This document shows positions 18,040 to 25,655 of a stretch of DNA of 33,986 bases, piece after piece. Numbering within the stretch: position 1 is the first letter of the stretch; the number at the start of each line of letters is the position of its first letter. Source of the DNA: JAFGTP01 sp964472715 (GTDB lineage Bacteria > Fidelibacterota > UBA2242 > JAFGTP01); the NCBI GenBank assembly GCA_964472715.1, contig CAYYMT010000036.1, positions 1 to 33,986 on the forward strand, read 5' to 3'. Below the pieces are notes generated by a model that was not told the origin of the DNA, searched no databases, and saw nothing but the letters and a program-made list of their open reading frames with translations. The translations under genes were made by a program, and so were the position numbers.

Positions 18040-19743
18040 TTAAAATTGATAGGAGAGCCGAATACTGGATCGCAATTCTTTGTATTCCCGCTGTCCGTTG
18101 AACAAATTATAAAAAATATTTCCGTTTAGCCGGTAGCCTTTCCCGAGATTGTAAAAGGAATTCACGCCGGTTCGGAACATCCTTGTATCACGCACGATAT
18201 TTGAACTGACAAACACCGAATTGGTTAATTTATTTTCCAGTGCTACATGATTGATTCGCAATGAATATACCTGGGTTAGATTCTCATCATGATTTGATTC
18301 CCGATGGGAAATGCCTGCCGAAGCATTCATTGTAAAGGCCCTGGGAAGCCGAATAGAAGAGGTGAAATTCAGAGTATGATATTGTGAGTCTGTCTGATCA
18401 CTGGTCATATTTTTATCAGTCCCCTGAAACCGATATTGCAGACCGACTTGTCGAATCAGGCTTTCCTTACCGAAAACCAGCGATTGATGAGTGGAAAAAT
18501 TAATATTACCGTAATCCCACTCCAAAGATTCAAAATCAGCGACATTATCCATACCGAGATAGCGAAAATCGATATTGGACCGCCAGCGTTCAAACATGCT
18601 ATAAACACCAATTTGATACTGATTCCGAATATTGGTCTCCAGTTTTTGATCCGAAAGATTATTGTTCATGCGGTTCCAGCGAACCCTGATTCGATGCTTT
18701 GCAATTTTAAAATTACTGCGAAATTGAAACTCCCGCCGGTCATTGATATTGGATGGCGTGCCCAGGGAAACATACCCCGGTCCGATATAGCGGTACCCAA
18801 ATCTGAGTTTTACCTGTTGAAAATTGATATCCAAAGTTGAATTAAGCGCATAATCAAAGGAAGATCCGGCTCGCGGGGTGAACAGATTCCTGTAAATATT
18901 TTCCAGTATTTCTGATGATTCGATCTCATCAAAACCGATTTTGTCAGCATTTAGGTCCTTGCTGAAGGCACTGCCTGATGCTTCCAGCTGAAGCACAATT
19001 TTTTGCTGAAAAATCGCCAGGCGGCTGTTCATTCCAATCACCATATTTTCCTGTGGGGTGACAGAAACCGGATTATAGGGTGGTTCTACCCAAATGGTAT
19101 CCAGAATATTTTCCATGGTATCGGGAATAATGTAAGTATAATCCCATTCTGTAGGCTTTTCAATAGATTCAGGATCATCTTTTACCTTGAGAAAAATCAA
19201 ATCTAAAAAAGATTGGGTTTCATCACCATATCCCATTTTAGAAAAATAGGCGTATTGATCATAACTTTCATTAATCGAAATATCATCAACCGCACGCCGG
19301 GTCATTCCACCACCACCGGAAAAGCGAATATTTTTAGGGAAAATGGCAAGTTCACCACCTTTGATATTTATTCCATTTAGAGTGTGCTGAGAATAATTAT
19401 CAGAAAAATCCCCCAGATGGGCATAGCCCCAGTCCCAGCGCGGATGCAAGCCGAGAATATTCATGTTCTGCCGGGTCTGAGTTCCTTCAGTGGAGACCAG
19501 CATCTGCATTGACAGGGAAACTAAATTCATAATTTGCAGGTTAGGGTTGAGAGATATTCGCCCGGTGGCAGGCGGACGGCGGTCAGCAATACCGGAAGCA
19601 TGATAATATTCACCATAGATATTGGAGGTGCCGGAGAAAACTAGTTTTTGAGTTAGAGCGGAGCCTTTTTGTTGCCCTGACAAATGTAGCGGTAAAACTA
19701 AAAGAAAAAAGCAAAAAATTACAACGTTAATTTTAGGAGGCAT
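18040..19743 (-). CDS. Outer-membrane beta-barrel protein
   Basis: The 567-residue product has a signal peptide (MPPKINVVIFCFFLL...LSG, about 23 residues), then many alternating aromatic/polar beta strands and a C-terminal SIRLSYQF. The terminal Phe is typical of barrels inserted by the Bam machinery. I chose ATG at 19741-19743 because GAGGGA (19751-19756) lies 7 bases upstream; a TTG 12 codons earlier has no such site and would spoil the signal peptide. It is the first gene of the surface operon. Arg- and Tyr-rich strands in the second half fit a barrel of 16 or more strands. There is no plug, POTRA or TonB box. A porin, anchor or export channel for the downstream giant proteins are all possible; I do not recognise a named family. 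Confidence 0.8.
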   Translation of the reverse strand: MPPKINVVIFCFFLLVLPLHLSGQQKGSALTQKLVFSGTSNIYGEYYHASGIADRRPPATGRISLNPNLQIMNLVSLSMQMLVSTEGTQTRQNMNILGLHPRWDWGYAHLGDFSDNYSQHTLNGINIKGGELAIFPKNIRFSGGGGMTRRAVDDISINESYDQYAYFSKMGYGDETQSFLDLIFLKVKDDPESIEKPTEWDYTYIIPDTMENILDTIWVEPPYNPVSVTPQENMVIGMNSRLAIFQQKIVLQLEASGSAFSKDLNADKIGFDEIESSEILENIYRNLFTPRAGSSFDYALNSTLDINFQQVKLRFGYRYIGPGYVSLGTPSNINDRREFQFRSNFKIAKHRIRVRWNRMNNNLSDQKLETNIRNQYQIGVYSMFERWRSNIDFRYLGMDNVADFESLEWDYGNINFSTHQSLVFGKESLIRQVGLQYRFQGTDKNMTSDQTDSQYHTLNFTSSIRLPRAFTMNASAGISHRESNHDENLTQVYSLRINHVALENKLTNSVFVSSNIVRDTRMFRTGVNSFYNLGKGYRLNGNIFYNLFNGQREYKELRSSIRLSYQF

Positions 19744-19750
19744 TGAAAAT

Positions 19751-19756
19751 TCCCTC
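19751..19756 (-). promoter_or_regulatory. Ribosome binding site that fixes the barrel protein start
   Basis: GAGGGA on the minus strand lies 7 bases before the ATG at 19743 and inside the longer TTG-initiated frame. It supports the shorter protein that begins with its signal peptide. Confidence 0.6.
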
Positions 19757-19800
19757 GTAAACATTATAAAATACAGCAATGCTGATAACAGCTGCTTAAA

Positions 19801-19815
19801 GCAAAATTATTTTGC
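19801..19815 (-). repeat. Perfect dyad between the metallophosphoesterase and barrel genes
   Basis: GCAAAAT-T-ATTTTGC is a perfect inverted repeat with a one-base centre. It lies about 60 bases past the phosphoesterase stop and about 57 bases before the barrel gene's start. It could be an operator for the surface operon or a weak terminator; it has only TTT after it on the minus strand. Confidence 0.35.
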
Positions 19816-19861
19816 CAATATCGTTAAGTTAATTAAAAGTGAAGTTGAATTCTAATTAATT

Positions 19862-20599
19862 CTAAAAACTTTTCTGCAGAATTTCCATGTTAATGGCTGG
19901 AAAATTCTTTTTCTTCATCAAGTGGACGGTCTTATTAATATTATAAGGAACTGTTTTAAGTGTGATGGAATTTACCGCGGAATCATAAAGGACAAAATGG
20001 GCATTTTTATTGCGTCCTCTGGGTTGGCCGACACTTCCCACATTGACAATGGCTTTGTCAGTTTGATCAATTTTAACCGGATCTTCAGGAAACAATGGCA
20101 ATTTTTCAATTTTGTATTTTGATTTTTTATAGACCGCGCATTGATGGGTATGGCCCACAAAAAATAATTTTGCATCCATGGCGTTGAATATCTCATTGAA
20201 TTGGTAATCCGATAATGCGTAAACATAGTCAAACAAATTATCCGGCGGTGTACCGTGAACAAAATACAATTGCTTTTCCTGAATATGTGTTGGCAAACTG
20301 TTGATAAATTGATAACTTTTTTTGGAGATCATGCCTTGGGTAATAAAAAAGGAGAGTTGCGCGTGCACCTGGAAATGATCTAAAAAATTTTCATTCAGCA
20401 ATGCATATTCATGGTTGCCGAGAATGGAAGGAATTTTGCGCTTAATAATTTCCCGGACCACCTCCTCACTCTGTGGCCCGTAATTAATAAAATCCCCCAA
20501 ATTATAAATTTTATCAATCTTTTCCTCTCCGCACTTTTTGAGAACAGAAATAAAAGCTTCATAATTGCCGTGTATATCTGATAAAATCGCTGCCTTCAT
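19862..20599 (-). CDS. Calcineurin-like metallophosphoesterase (YfcE/diadenosine-tetraphosphatase-like)
   Basis: The 245-residue cytosolic protein has no signal peptide and shows the full metallophosphoesterase motif set in order: SDIHGN (7-12), GDFINYGP, GNHEYAL, VHGTPPD, GHTHQ, then NVGSVGQPRGR. These residues bind two metal ions. Proteins of this class hydrolyse phosphodiesters, phosphoprotein or dinucleoside polyphosphates; the substrate cannot be told from sequence. The start MKAAILSDIHGN puts the first motif at the expected N-terminal position, though no Shine-Dalgarno site is visible. It follows the terminator of the cyclase operon by about 45 bases, so it depends on read-through or on a promoter within that short gap. 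A role as a cyclic-nucleotide phosphodiesterase opposing the nearby cyclase is conceivable but unproven. Confidence 0.85.
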   Translation of the reverse strand: MKAAILSDIHGNYEAFISVLKKCGEEKIDKIYNLGDFINYGPQSEEVVREIIKRKIPSILGNHEYALLNENFLDHFQVHAQLSFFITQGMISKKSYQFINSLPTHIQEKQLYFVHGTPPDNLFDYVYALSDYQFNEIFNAMDAKLFFVGHTHQCAVYKKSKYKIEKLPLFPEDPVKIDQTDKAIVNVGSVGQPRGRNKNAHFVLYDSAVNSITLKTVPYNINKTVHLMKKKNFPAINMEILQKSF

Positions 20600-20644
20600 A
20601 TTTCATAAGTACGAAATATTTATTGAAAAGGAAAAATTATTCAT

Positions 20645-20672
20645 AAAAAAAAGCCCCTGTAATGATACAGAG
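20645..20672 (-). terminator. Intrinsic terminator of the cyclase-M48 operon
   Basis: On the minus strand CTCTGTA-TCAT-TACAGGG forms a 7-base-pair stem (one G-T pair), then GC and eight T. It lies 45 bases beyond the M48 gene's stop. A second, weaker hairpin (ACCTG/CAGGT, 20678-20694) sits just before it. Confidence 0.8.
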
Positions 20673-20716
20673 ACTTCACCTGAATAATGCAGGTTAATAA
20701 AATTTTGATCAATGCT

Positions 20717-21925
20717 CTATTTGAAGACAGAGTCAAAGCGGGGACGGTTGCGAATGTTATTGGGTTCAATATGGTTACCGATAAATTTGGAAACGCGCTT
20801 GATCCTGTCTTTGATATAATTTTTCTCCCAATTGGATTCATAATTGTCAAAGTCAATTTGTGTACTGTTTTTTAGTCTTCCCAGTAATCGGGTCAAAGCA
20901 TAGGGATCATACCCGGCTTTGGAGGCAAAGATAACACCCATTTTATCGGCTTCATATTCATAGCCTAATTGCCGCGGCGCGGTGGCGACTTCATAGAATT
21001 TATCAGCCAACTCTTCCAATTCCAGTTGTTCATCACTTTTTGCTTCATCAATTTCCATATCCAACTGGGCAAAAGCATTTTCCGCCTGGATTACCGGCTT
21101 GCGTTCCTGCAATTCCTCATAGCCATGCTGATAAACAATGTGGGATACTTCATGGGCCAGCAGGCAGGCCAGTTCAGCTTCATCCCTTACCAGATTCAGC
21201 AGGCCACGGGTGACAAACACCATTCCGTTAGGTGTTGCGTAGGCCGCTTTGTGGTCATCTTCCACAATGAAAAATTTTACCGGATAATAATACAGGTCTG
21301 TCTCTTCCAGCACCAGTGTTCCGATCGCGTTCAAATACTTAAGTTCTTCCTCATTTTTAGATAATCCTTTGGCAGCGATTTGATTAGCAACACGATTGCC
21401 AATTCCTTCCAACTCATGGTCAATATGAAACTTATTACCGGGTTTGGTCAAATTGCGGTATCTTTTGTTGCTCAGTTTATTATTTTTCATAGTTCTTTTG
21501 ATTTGCAGATAATAATCCGGATCGAGATGCGACTCAAAGATGAATTGATTTTCAGTCTCACCAACTCTGGCATAGGATTTTACTGCAAATCCTTTTACCG
21601 CTCCGCCGGCGGTAATATTAGACAGGGAGGTTTCTCCTTCATTCAGTAAAATATCATTGGATATTGTATTTTGCACCGGCTTATCACTAAAACAACCTTT
21701 AAAAACCCATCCGCAGGTATCCTGAAAACCTACTTTGACCCAGCCTAAATCAACAGAAACCACCCGGACGGTATCGCCATAATTTAATACAGTGATTAAC
21801 GGATAGTAACATCCTGCTCCCTCGCGAAGATGAATATTATTCTTGGTAATTATCCGCAATTCTTCCGCAATCAATGTGCTGATTGCCAACAAAAATACGA
21901 CTGCTATCAATCTACCCTTCATCAT
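20717..21925 (-). CDS. Periplasmic M48 metalloprotease with N-terminal bacterial SH3 domain
   Basis: A signal peptide (1-20, ending LIA) is followed by an SH3_3-type domain at about 22-78 (NIHLREGAG, YGDTVRVV, GWVKV, GWVFKG), a linker, and a Zn protease domain at about 160-345. The catalytic motif is HEVSH (258-262); the third ligand region is EYEAD (Glu323, Asp327). M48 proteins such as BepA and LoiP work in periplasmic protein quality control; the SH3 domain may bind peptidoglycan or proline-rich peptides. GAGGTTAAG before the paired ATG codons supports the start. It begins 25 bases after the cyclase stop and is followed by the terminator, so it closes the three-gene operon. It has no TPR domain, unlike BepA. 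Confidence 0.88.
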   Translation of the reverse strand: MMKGRLIAVVFLLAISTLIAEELRIITKNNIHLREGAGCYYPLITVLNYGDTVRVVSVDLGWVKVGFQDTCGWVFKGCFSDKPVQNTISNDILLNEGETSLSNITAGGAVKGFAVKSYARVGETENQFIFESHLDPDYYLQIKRTMKNNKLSNKRYRNLTKPGNKFHIDHELEGIGNRVANQIAAKGLSKNEEELKYLNAIGTLVLEETDLYYYPVKFFIVEDDHKAAYATPNGMVFVTRGLLNLVRDEAELACLLAHEVSHIVYQHGYEELQERKPVIQAENAFAQLDMEIDEAKSDEQLELEELADKFYEVATAPRQLGYEYEADKMGVIFASKAGYDPYALTRLLGRLKNSTQIDFDNYESNWEKNYIKDRIKRVSKFIGNHIEPNNIRNRPRFDSVFK

Positions 21926-21950
21926 CTTAACCTCGTTGTATAATATGTCA

Positions 21951-24044
21951 TCATTGACATTTTTTTAAAAAATATTCGGAAACTTTATCCTTCGGAAATA
22001 TTCCCAGGATTTTTTGAAAAACAATCCCGGCATCTTTCTGTCTGCCGGCACGATAGAGTGCAAGACCTCTTTCGTGTTCCTCCATTAATTTTTCAATTTC
22101 CGGATCAATATCTTCCTTTTTACAAAGAACCGTGTAGATATGCAAAGGGTGCTCTATTCCTTTGACTCTGTAATAATCTAAGTCCCGGCAGACAAAATAG
22201 TTGTTAACCAAATCACATGTTTCCGCGGAAATGATATTATTTGTATTAAAGGCCTTGTTAACCTGCTCCAGCCGGGCGGCTATATTCACAGTAGAGCCTA
22301 TGGCTGTGAAATCCACGCGCCTGGAGGAACCGATATTGCCGGCCACAAAGGGCCCGGTATGGACGCCAATGCGCGTTACCAGATTAAATTTTCGGTCCGC
22401 CAACTCGATGTTTTTGAGTTTGTTGAATTCCATAATGGCATTGCAGGCGGAAACCGCATGGTCTTTATCGGGAACCGGCACACCAAACAGCGCCATTAAT
22501 CCGTCACCGGTGTACTTATCCAGCATACCGTTATTATTAAAAATGATCCGTTCGCCCTCCTCAAAATACTGGTTGAGAAGATTGACCACCTTTTGTGATG
22601 AAAGGGTTTCGGAAAGATTGGTAAAGTCCTTAATATCGGAAAATAAAACTGTGGCAATGACTTCATTACCGGCTGTTTCAACAGAATCGGGTGAATCGGC
22701 GATCATCTTAACCAGGCGGGGTTCCAAATAGCGGCTGAAATTTTTGCGTAATTTGCGGTTGGTCTTACCGGCCCAGAAATATTCAATGGTCACACTGAGC
22801 ACCAGATTCAAAAAAAGTCCCGCCTCAAAAGCAATTACAGGAAATAAAATTTCATGATACCGGAATAAATATATTGACAAAGCCAGCGGCAAAAGGATCA
22901 GTACGCCGGAGACAATTGTCGCCGGCACAAAACGCTCGCTCTGCCACACCGTGGTTTTGATAATTAAAAAACCTAATAAAATAATAAACCAAAAAGATAC
23001 CGGAAAAGTATGAATAAAATCCTTTTTAATGAAATTTTTATACATTGTGGTGTAGATCTCAATACCGGGGTATGGATCGCTGGCGCCCACCGGTGTGGAT
23101 TTCATATCCAGCAATCCGGCTGCTACCGCGCCAATAAAAACCGCTTTTCCACGAAAGTCCTGAGGCGGAATTACAGGCGTCAGTCCACGCTGATACTGTA
23201 TCGCTGATTTTAACAGGTTGGCAAAGGAGTAGTATTTAAAACTGTTGTTTACGCCGCCTTCACCATACCAATTAATAAAATAATTTCCATTATGGTCTAC
23301 AGGTATTTCCAGTTGCCCGGCAATGATTTTACTATTGGTTTCATCAAATTCGATTTTATCAACATCATGGGCAAGCATATAGGTGGATAAGGATAAATGG
23401 GGAATGACTTTACCACGGTATTCAAACAAAAGAGGCAGTTTTCGAATGATACCGGAACTGGTGGAGGGAATATTGACGGCTCCCAACAATTCCGTATTAT
23501 TCTGAATAACCGGGATAGGTAAAGAGGCTTTGTCATATTGATGATAGATACGGGCGGGAATTTCTTCTTCTTTCTCAAGATAGCCCGCTACCAATTCATC
23601 GGTCAGTGTCAAAGTACTGTCCTCAAACTGCATGGCCACTGTGGTTTTGCCTGACAGATTCATGGTCCGGGCAAAAATTGAATCCGTTAAGCTGCCATCT
23701 ACATTCATACGGTCAATGCCCGGAGAAGTAAATAGTATATCAAAGGAAATCACTTTGGCGCCACAAGCATCGAGATAATTGACAATAGGCTGATAAATAT
23801 CTCTCGGCCACGGCCAGATAATATGCAGAGAATTGCGGAAATAATTCAAGGTGTTCTGATCAATTGCCACAATAACCGGATCATCTTCCATCCCGCTTTC
23901 ACGGAAATTATTGTAGAGCATATCATAAAAATTATATTCCACGTTGCTATAACGGGTCACAATAATAAAACTGGTTAGCAGTGAGATGAAAATAACCAGA
24001 AAAGAAGTAATAAGTTTTCTGCGATTTTGAAAAATTTTATTCAT
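21951..24044 (-). CDS. CHASE2-domain class III adenylate/guanylate cyclase
   Basis: The 697-residue membrane protein has one N-terminal transmembrane helix (about 12-30) and an extracytoplasmic CHASE2 sensor (about 35-345: NFYDMLYN, VIVAIDQNTL, WPWPRDIY, GAKVISFDILF). Three closely spaced helices (about 350-420) then lead to a cytoplasmic cyclase domain (about 460-640). Catalytic residues look complete: metal Asp470 (FSD) and Asp514 (TGDG), purine-selecting Lys510 and Asp578 (DFTAIG), and Asn587/Arg591 (NIAARLE). The Lys/Asp pair favours ATP, so cAMP is the likely product. A TPR-like tail (about 645-697) follows. Its ATG overlaps the transglutaminase gene's stop (TAATG), so translation is coupled. 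Confidence 0.92.
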   Translation of the reverse strand: MNKIFQNRRKLITSFLVIFISLLTSFIIVTRYSNVEYNFYDMLYNNFRESGMEDDPVIVAIDQNTLNYFRNSLHIIWPWPRDIYQPIVNYLDACGAKVISFDILFTSPGIDRMNVDGSLTDSIFARTMNLSGKTTVAMQFEDSTLTLTDELVAGYLEKEEEIPARIYHQYDKASLPIPVIQNNTELLGAVNIPSTSSGIIRKLPLLFEYRGKVIPHLSLSTYMLAHDVDKIEFDETNSKIIAGQLEIPVDHNGNYFINWYGEGGVNNSFKYYSFANLLKSAIQYQRGLTPVIPPQDFRGKAVFIGAVAAGLLDMKSTPVGASDPYPGIEIYTTMYKNFIKKDFIHTFPVSFWFIILLGFLIIKTTVWQSERFVPATIVSGVLILLPLALSIYLFRYHEILFPVIAFEAGLFLNLVLSVTIEYFWAGKTNRKLRKNFSRYLEPRLVKMIADSPDSVETAGNEVIATVLFSDIKDFTNLSETLSSQKVVNLLNQYFEEGERIIFNNNGMLDKYTGDGLMALFGVPVPDKDHAVSACNAIMEFNKLKNIELADRKFNLVTRIGVHTGPFVAGNIGSSRRVDFTAIGSTVNIAARLEQVNKAFNTNNIISAETCDLVNNYFVCRDLDYYRVKGIEHPLHIYTVLCKKEDIDPEIEKLMEEHERGLALYRAGRQKDAGIVFQKILGIFPKDKVSEYFLKKCQ

Positions 24045-25510
24045 TATTTGTAGGTGGAAACAATATCAAATTCCACATTCCAGTCCCATTTGTCAAAATA
24101 TAGATTCTCATCCATCGTCTCGATTTCACCACGCTGGTTATCTATTCTGTCGGAACGGAAATATTCTTTTTCCGGTTTGAATTCTGTTCCGTAATCCCGG
24201 TTAAAGACCAACCGGTAACTATCAATATTACCCAGGTAAAAATATTTCAGATCCTCATCTTCAGAATCCTGTAAACCATAAGTCACATCCACCGGCACCC
24301 AGCCGTAGGGTTCCAGGTAAATCTCACACCAGTCATGGAGTGATTTTGTCGGCGGCTGAAATTGCCATCCACTGACCAGGCGGGCGGGAATTTTATTGTA
24401 CCGGCAAAGGGTCATAAACAGAAAGGTTTTGATACCGGCGTCTCCTTGTTTATAATAAAAGGCGTACATCCCCAGACTCCGTATGGTTGAGTATTCACGA
24501 ATATCAGCCCATCTGACATTCTTATCGATCCAGGTAAACAGTTTTTTGGCAATCAAATAGGGATTGGTTTCATCACCAACAATAAATTGCGACAACTCTT
24601 CTACTCCCTTGTTAAATACAATATGTGGCGGCCGGGGTTTAATATAACGACGCAAACCCTCAAACTCTTCGATTGGCCCGACCTTTTTAGGATCAATGTC
24701 ATTATAAACCGCCCGGGATGTAAATTCATATTCCACCATAAACTCGGTGGTCGTATCGGGTTTGGCGATAGTTTGCATGAAAATGGTTCGTTGCGGTTTA
24801 TCATTTTCCGAAATCAGATGCACATGGGGATCGGAGGTAATTCGTTTGACATTGTATTGCTGGTTAGGGATTTCACGGGGAAAGGGCAGCCAGCATTTAA
24901 GAATGGTGGAATCGGGCACTGACTCCTCTTTAACAGTTAATGTATGAACAATATTGATCGTAACCGGCAGGAGGTATTTATTTTTCTTTTGTTGGTATTC
25001 CCTTTTTATGCGTTTTAAATGAAGGTCCAGCGGAAAGGCTACATATTTGCGTATTTTGCGCTGGTCCGTTGCGGCGCTGTCTGCCCTGGCTTTAATAATG
25101 CTCAATTCCGGATGAACGCGAAAAAGATTTTCCACCGAGTGATTGTAATATTTTATCTCCCCTTCAATTATCTTGGATTCCAGGTACTGCTGGTCGACCC
25201 ATTTCATGAGGTCTTCATTTTTAGCACCGGGTACATATTTGCGAATTTTTTCCAAAACCTGAGAAGAGTCCAGCGTAAATTCCATTTTGATGCGGTCAAG
25301 CCGTTCGATTTCATATTTCATGGAATCAATATACTCAGCAGAAGCCACATCCTGTTTTGCCAGCATATCATCCAGAATCAATTCCTGGGCTGTGTTGTAA
25401 TTACCCTGAACAATGTTTTCTTTTATCAAATCGCGATCACTTTTTCCCGAACATTGAAAAATAAGGATTGCAAAAATACCAATTATAAAAAAATTTACTT
25501 TTCTGACCAT
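24044..25510 (-). CDS. Transglutaminase-fold lipoprotein with catalytic Cys replaced by Ala
   Basis: The 488-residue product has a hydrophobic leader ending IFQCSGK. Cys20 is a likely lipid site, although Gln at -1 is unusual. Residues 25-175 are helical; 180-265 look like a beta domain; the transglutaminase-like core spans about 310-430. The core has IPARLVSGW, HDWCEIYLE (His392) and GWVPVD (Asp408). Related sequences as I recall them carry GDCG at the nucleophile; here it is GDAG with Ala358, and the codon GCC is two changes from TGC. It is therefore probably inactive and may bind a ligand or partner. AGGA upstream supports the start. First gene of the operon, overlapping the CHASE2 cyclase by one base. 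Confidence 0.85.
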   Translation of the reverse strand: MVRKVNFFIIGIFAILIFQCSGKSDRDLIKENIVQGNYNTAQELILDDMLAKQDVASAEYIDSMKYEIERLDRIKMEFTLDSSQVLEKIRKYVPGAKNEDLMKWVDQQYLESKIIEGEIKYYNHSVENLFRVHPELSIIKARADSAATDQRKIRKYVAFPLDLHLKRIKREYQQKKNKYLLPVTINIVHTLTVKEESVPDSTILKCWLPFPREIPNQQYNVKRITSDPHVHLISENDKPQRTIFMQTIAKPDTTTEFMVEYEFTSRAVYNDIDPKKVGPIEEFEGLRRYIKPRPPHIVFNKGVEELSQFIVGDETNPYLIAKKLFTWIDKNVRWADIREYSTIRSLGMYAFYYKQGDAGIKTFLFMTLCRYNKIPARLVSGWQFQPPTKSLHDWCEIYLEPYGWVPVDVTYGLQDSEDEDLKYFYLGNIDSYRLVFNRDYGTEFKPEKEYFRSDRIDNQRGEIETMDENLYFDKWDWNVEFDIVSTYK

Positions 25511-25545
25511 AGATTCCTAATCTTTATAAAATTATTTTATTTGAA

Positions 25546-25573
25546 AGTTTAGAAGAAAAATCTATCTTTTCAA
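25546..25573 (-). promoter_or_regulatory. Candidate housekeeping promoter for the transglutaminase-cyclase-M48 operon
   Basis: On the minus strand TTGAAA (25568-25573) and TAAACT (25546-25551) are separated by 16 bases, close to TTGACA/TATAAT spacing, about 36 bases before the lipoprotein start. Matches are 5/6 and 4/6, in AT-rich DNA where chance matches are common. Confidence 0.3.
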
Positions 25574-25601
25574 GAGTTTTTTTAAATTACCCCGATTAAT
25601 G

Positions 25602-25616
25602 TGGCATAAACTTTGT
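25602..25616 (+). promoter_or_regulatory. Possible sigma-54-type promoter for the dehydrogenase operon
   Basis: TGGCA (25602-25606) and TTGT (25613-25616) have the spacing of a -24/-12 element, with T in place of the usual C in TTGC. It ends 39 bases before the ATG at 25656. The one mismatch is at an important base, so this is only a candidate. Confidence 0.25.
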
Positions 25617-25655
25617 CATTGATTTACAACTAATTTTTTTAACAATGGAGGGGCA

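Noticed and set aside
19801..19815. Intrinsic terminator for the metallophosphoesterase
   Set aside because: The dyad is AT-rich with a one-base centre and only three T after it, so I list it as a dyad only.
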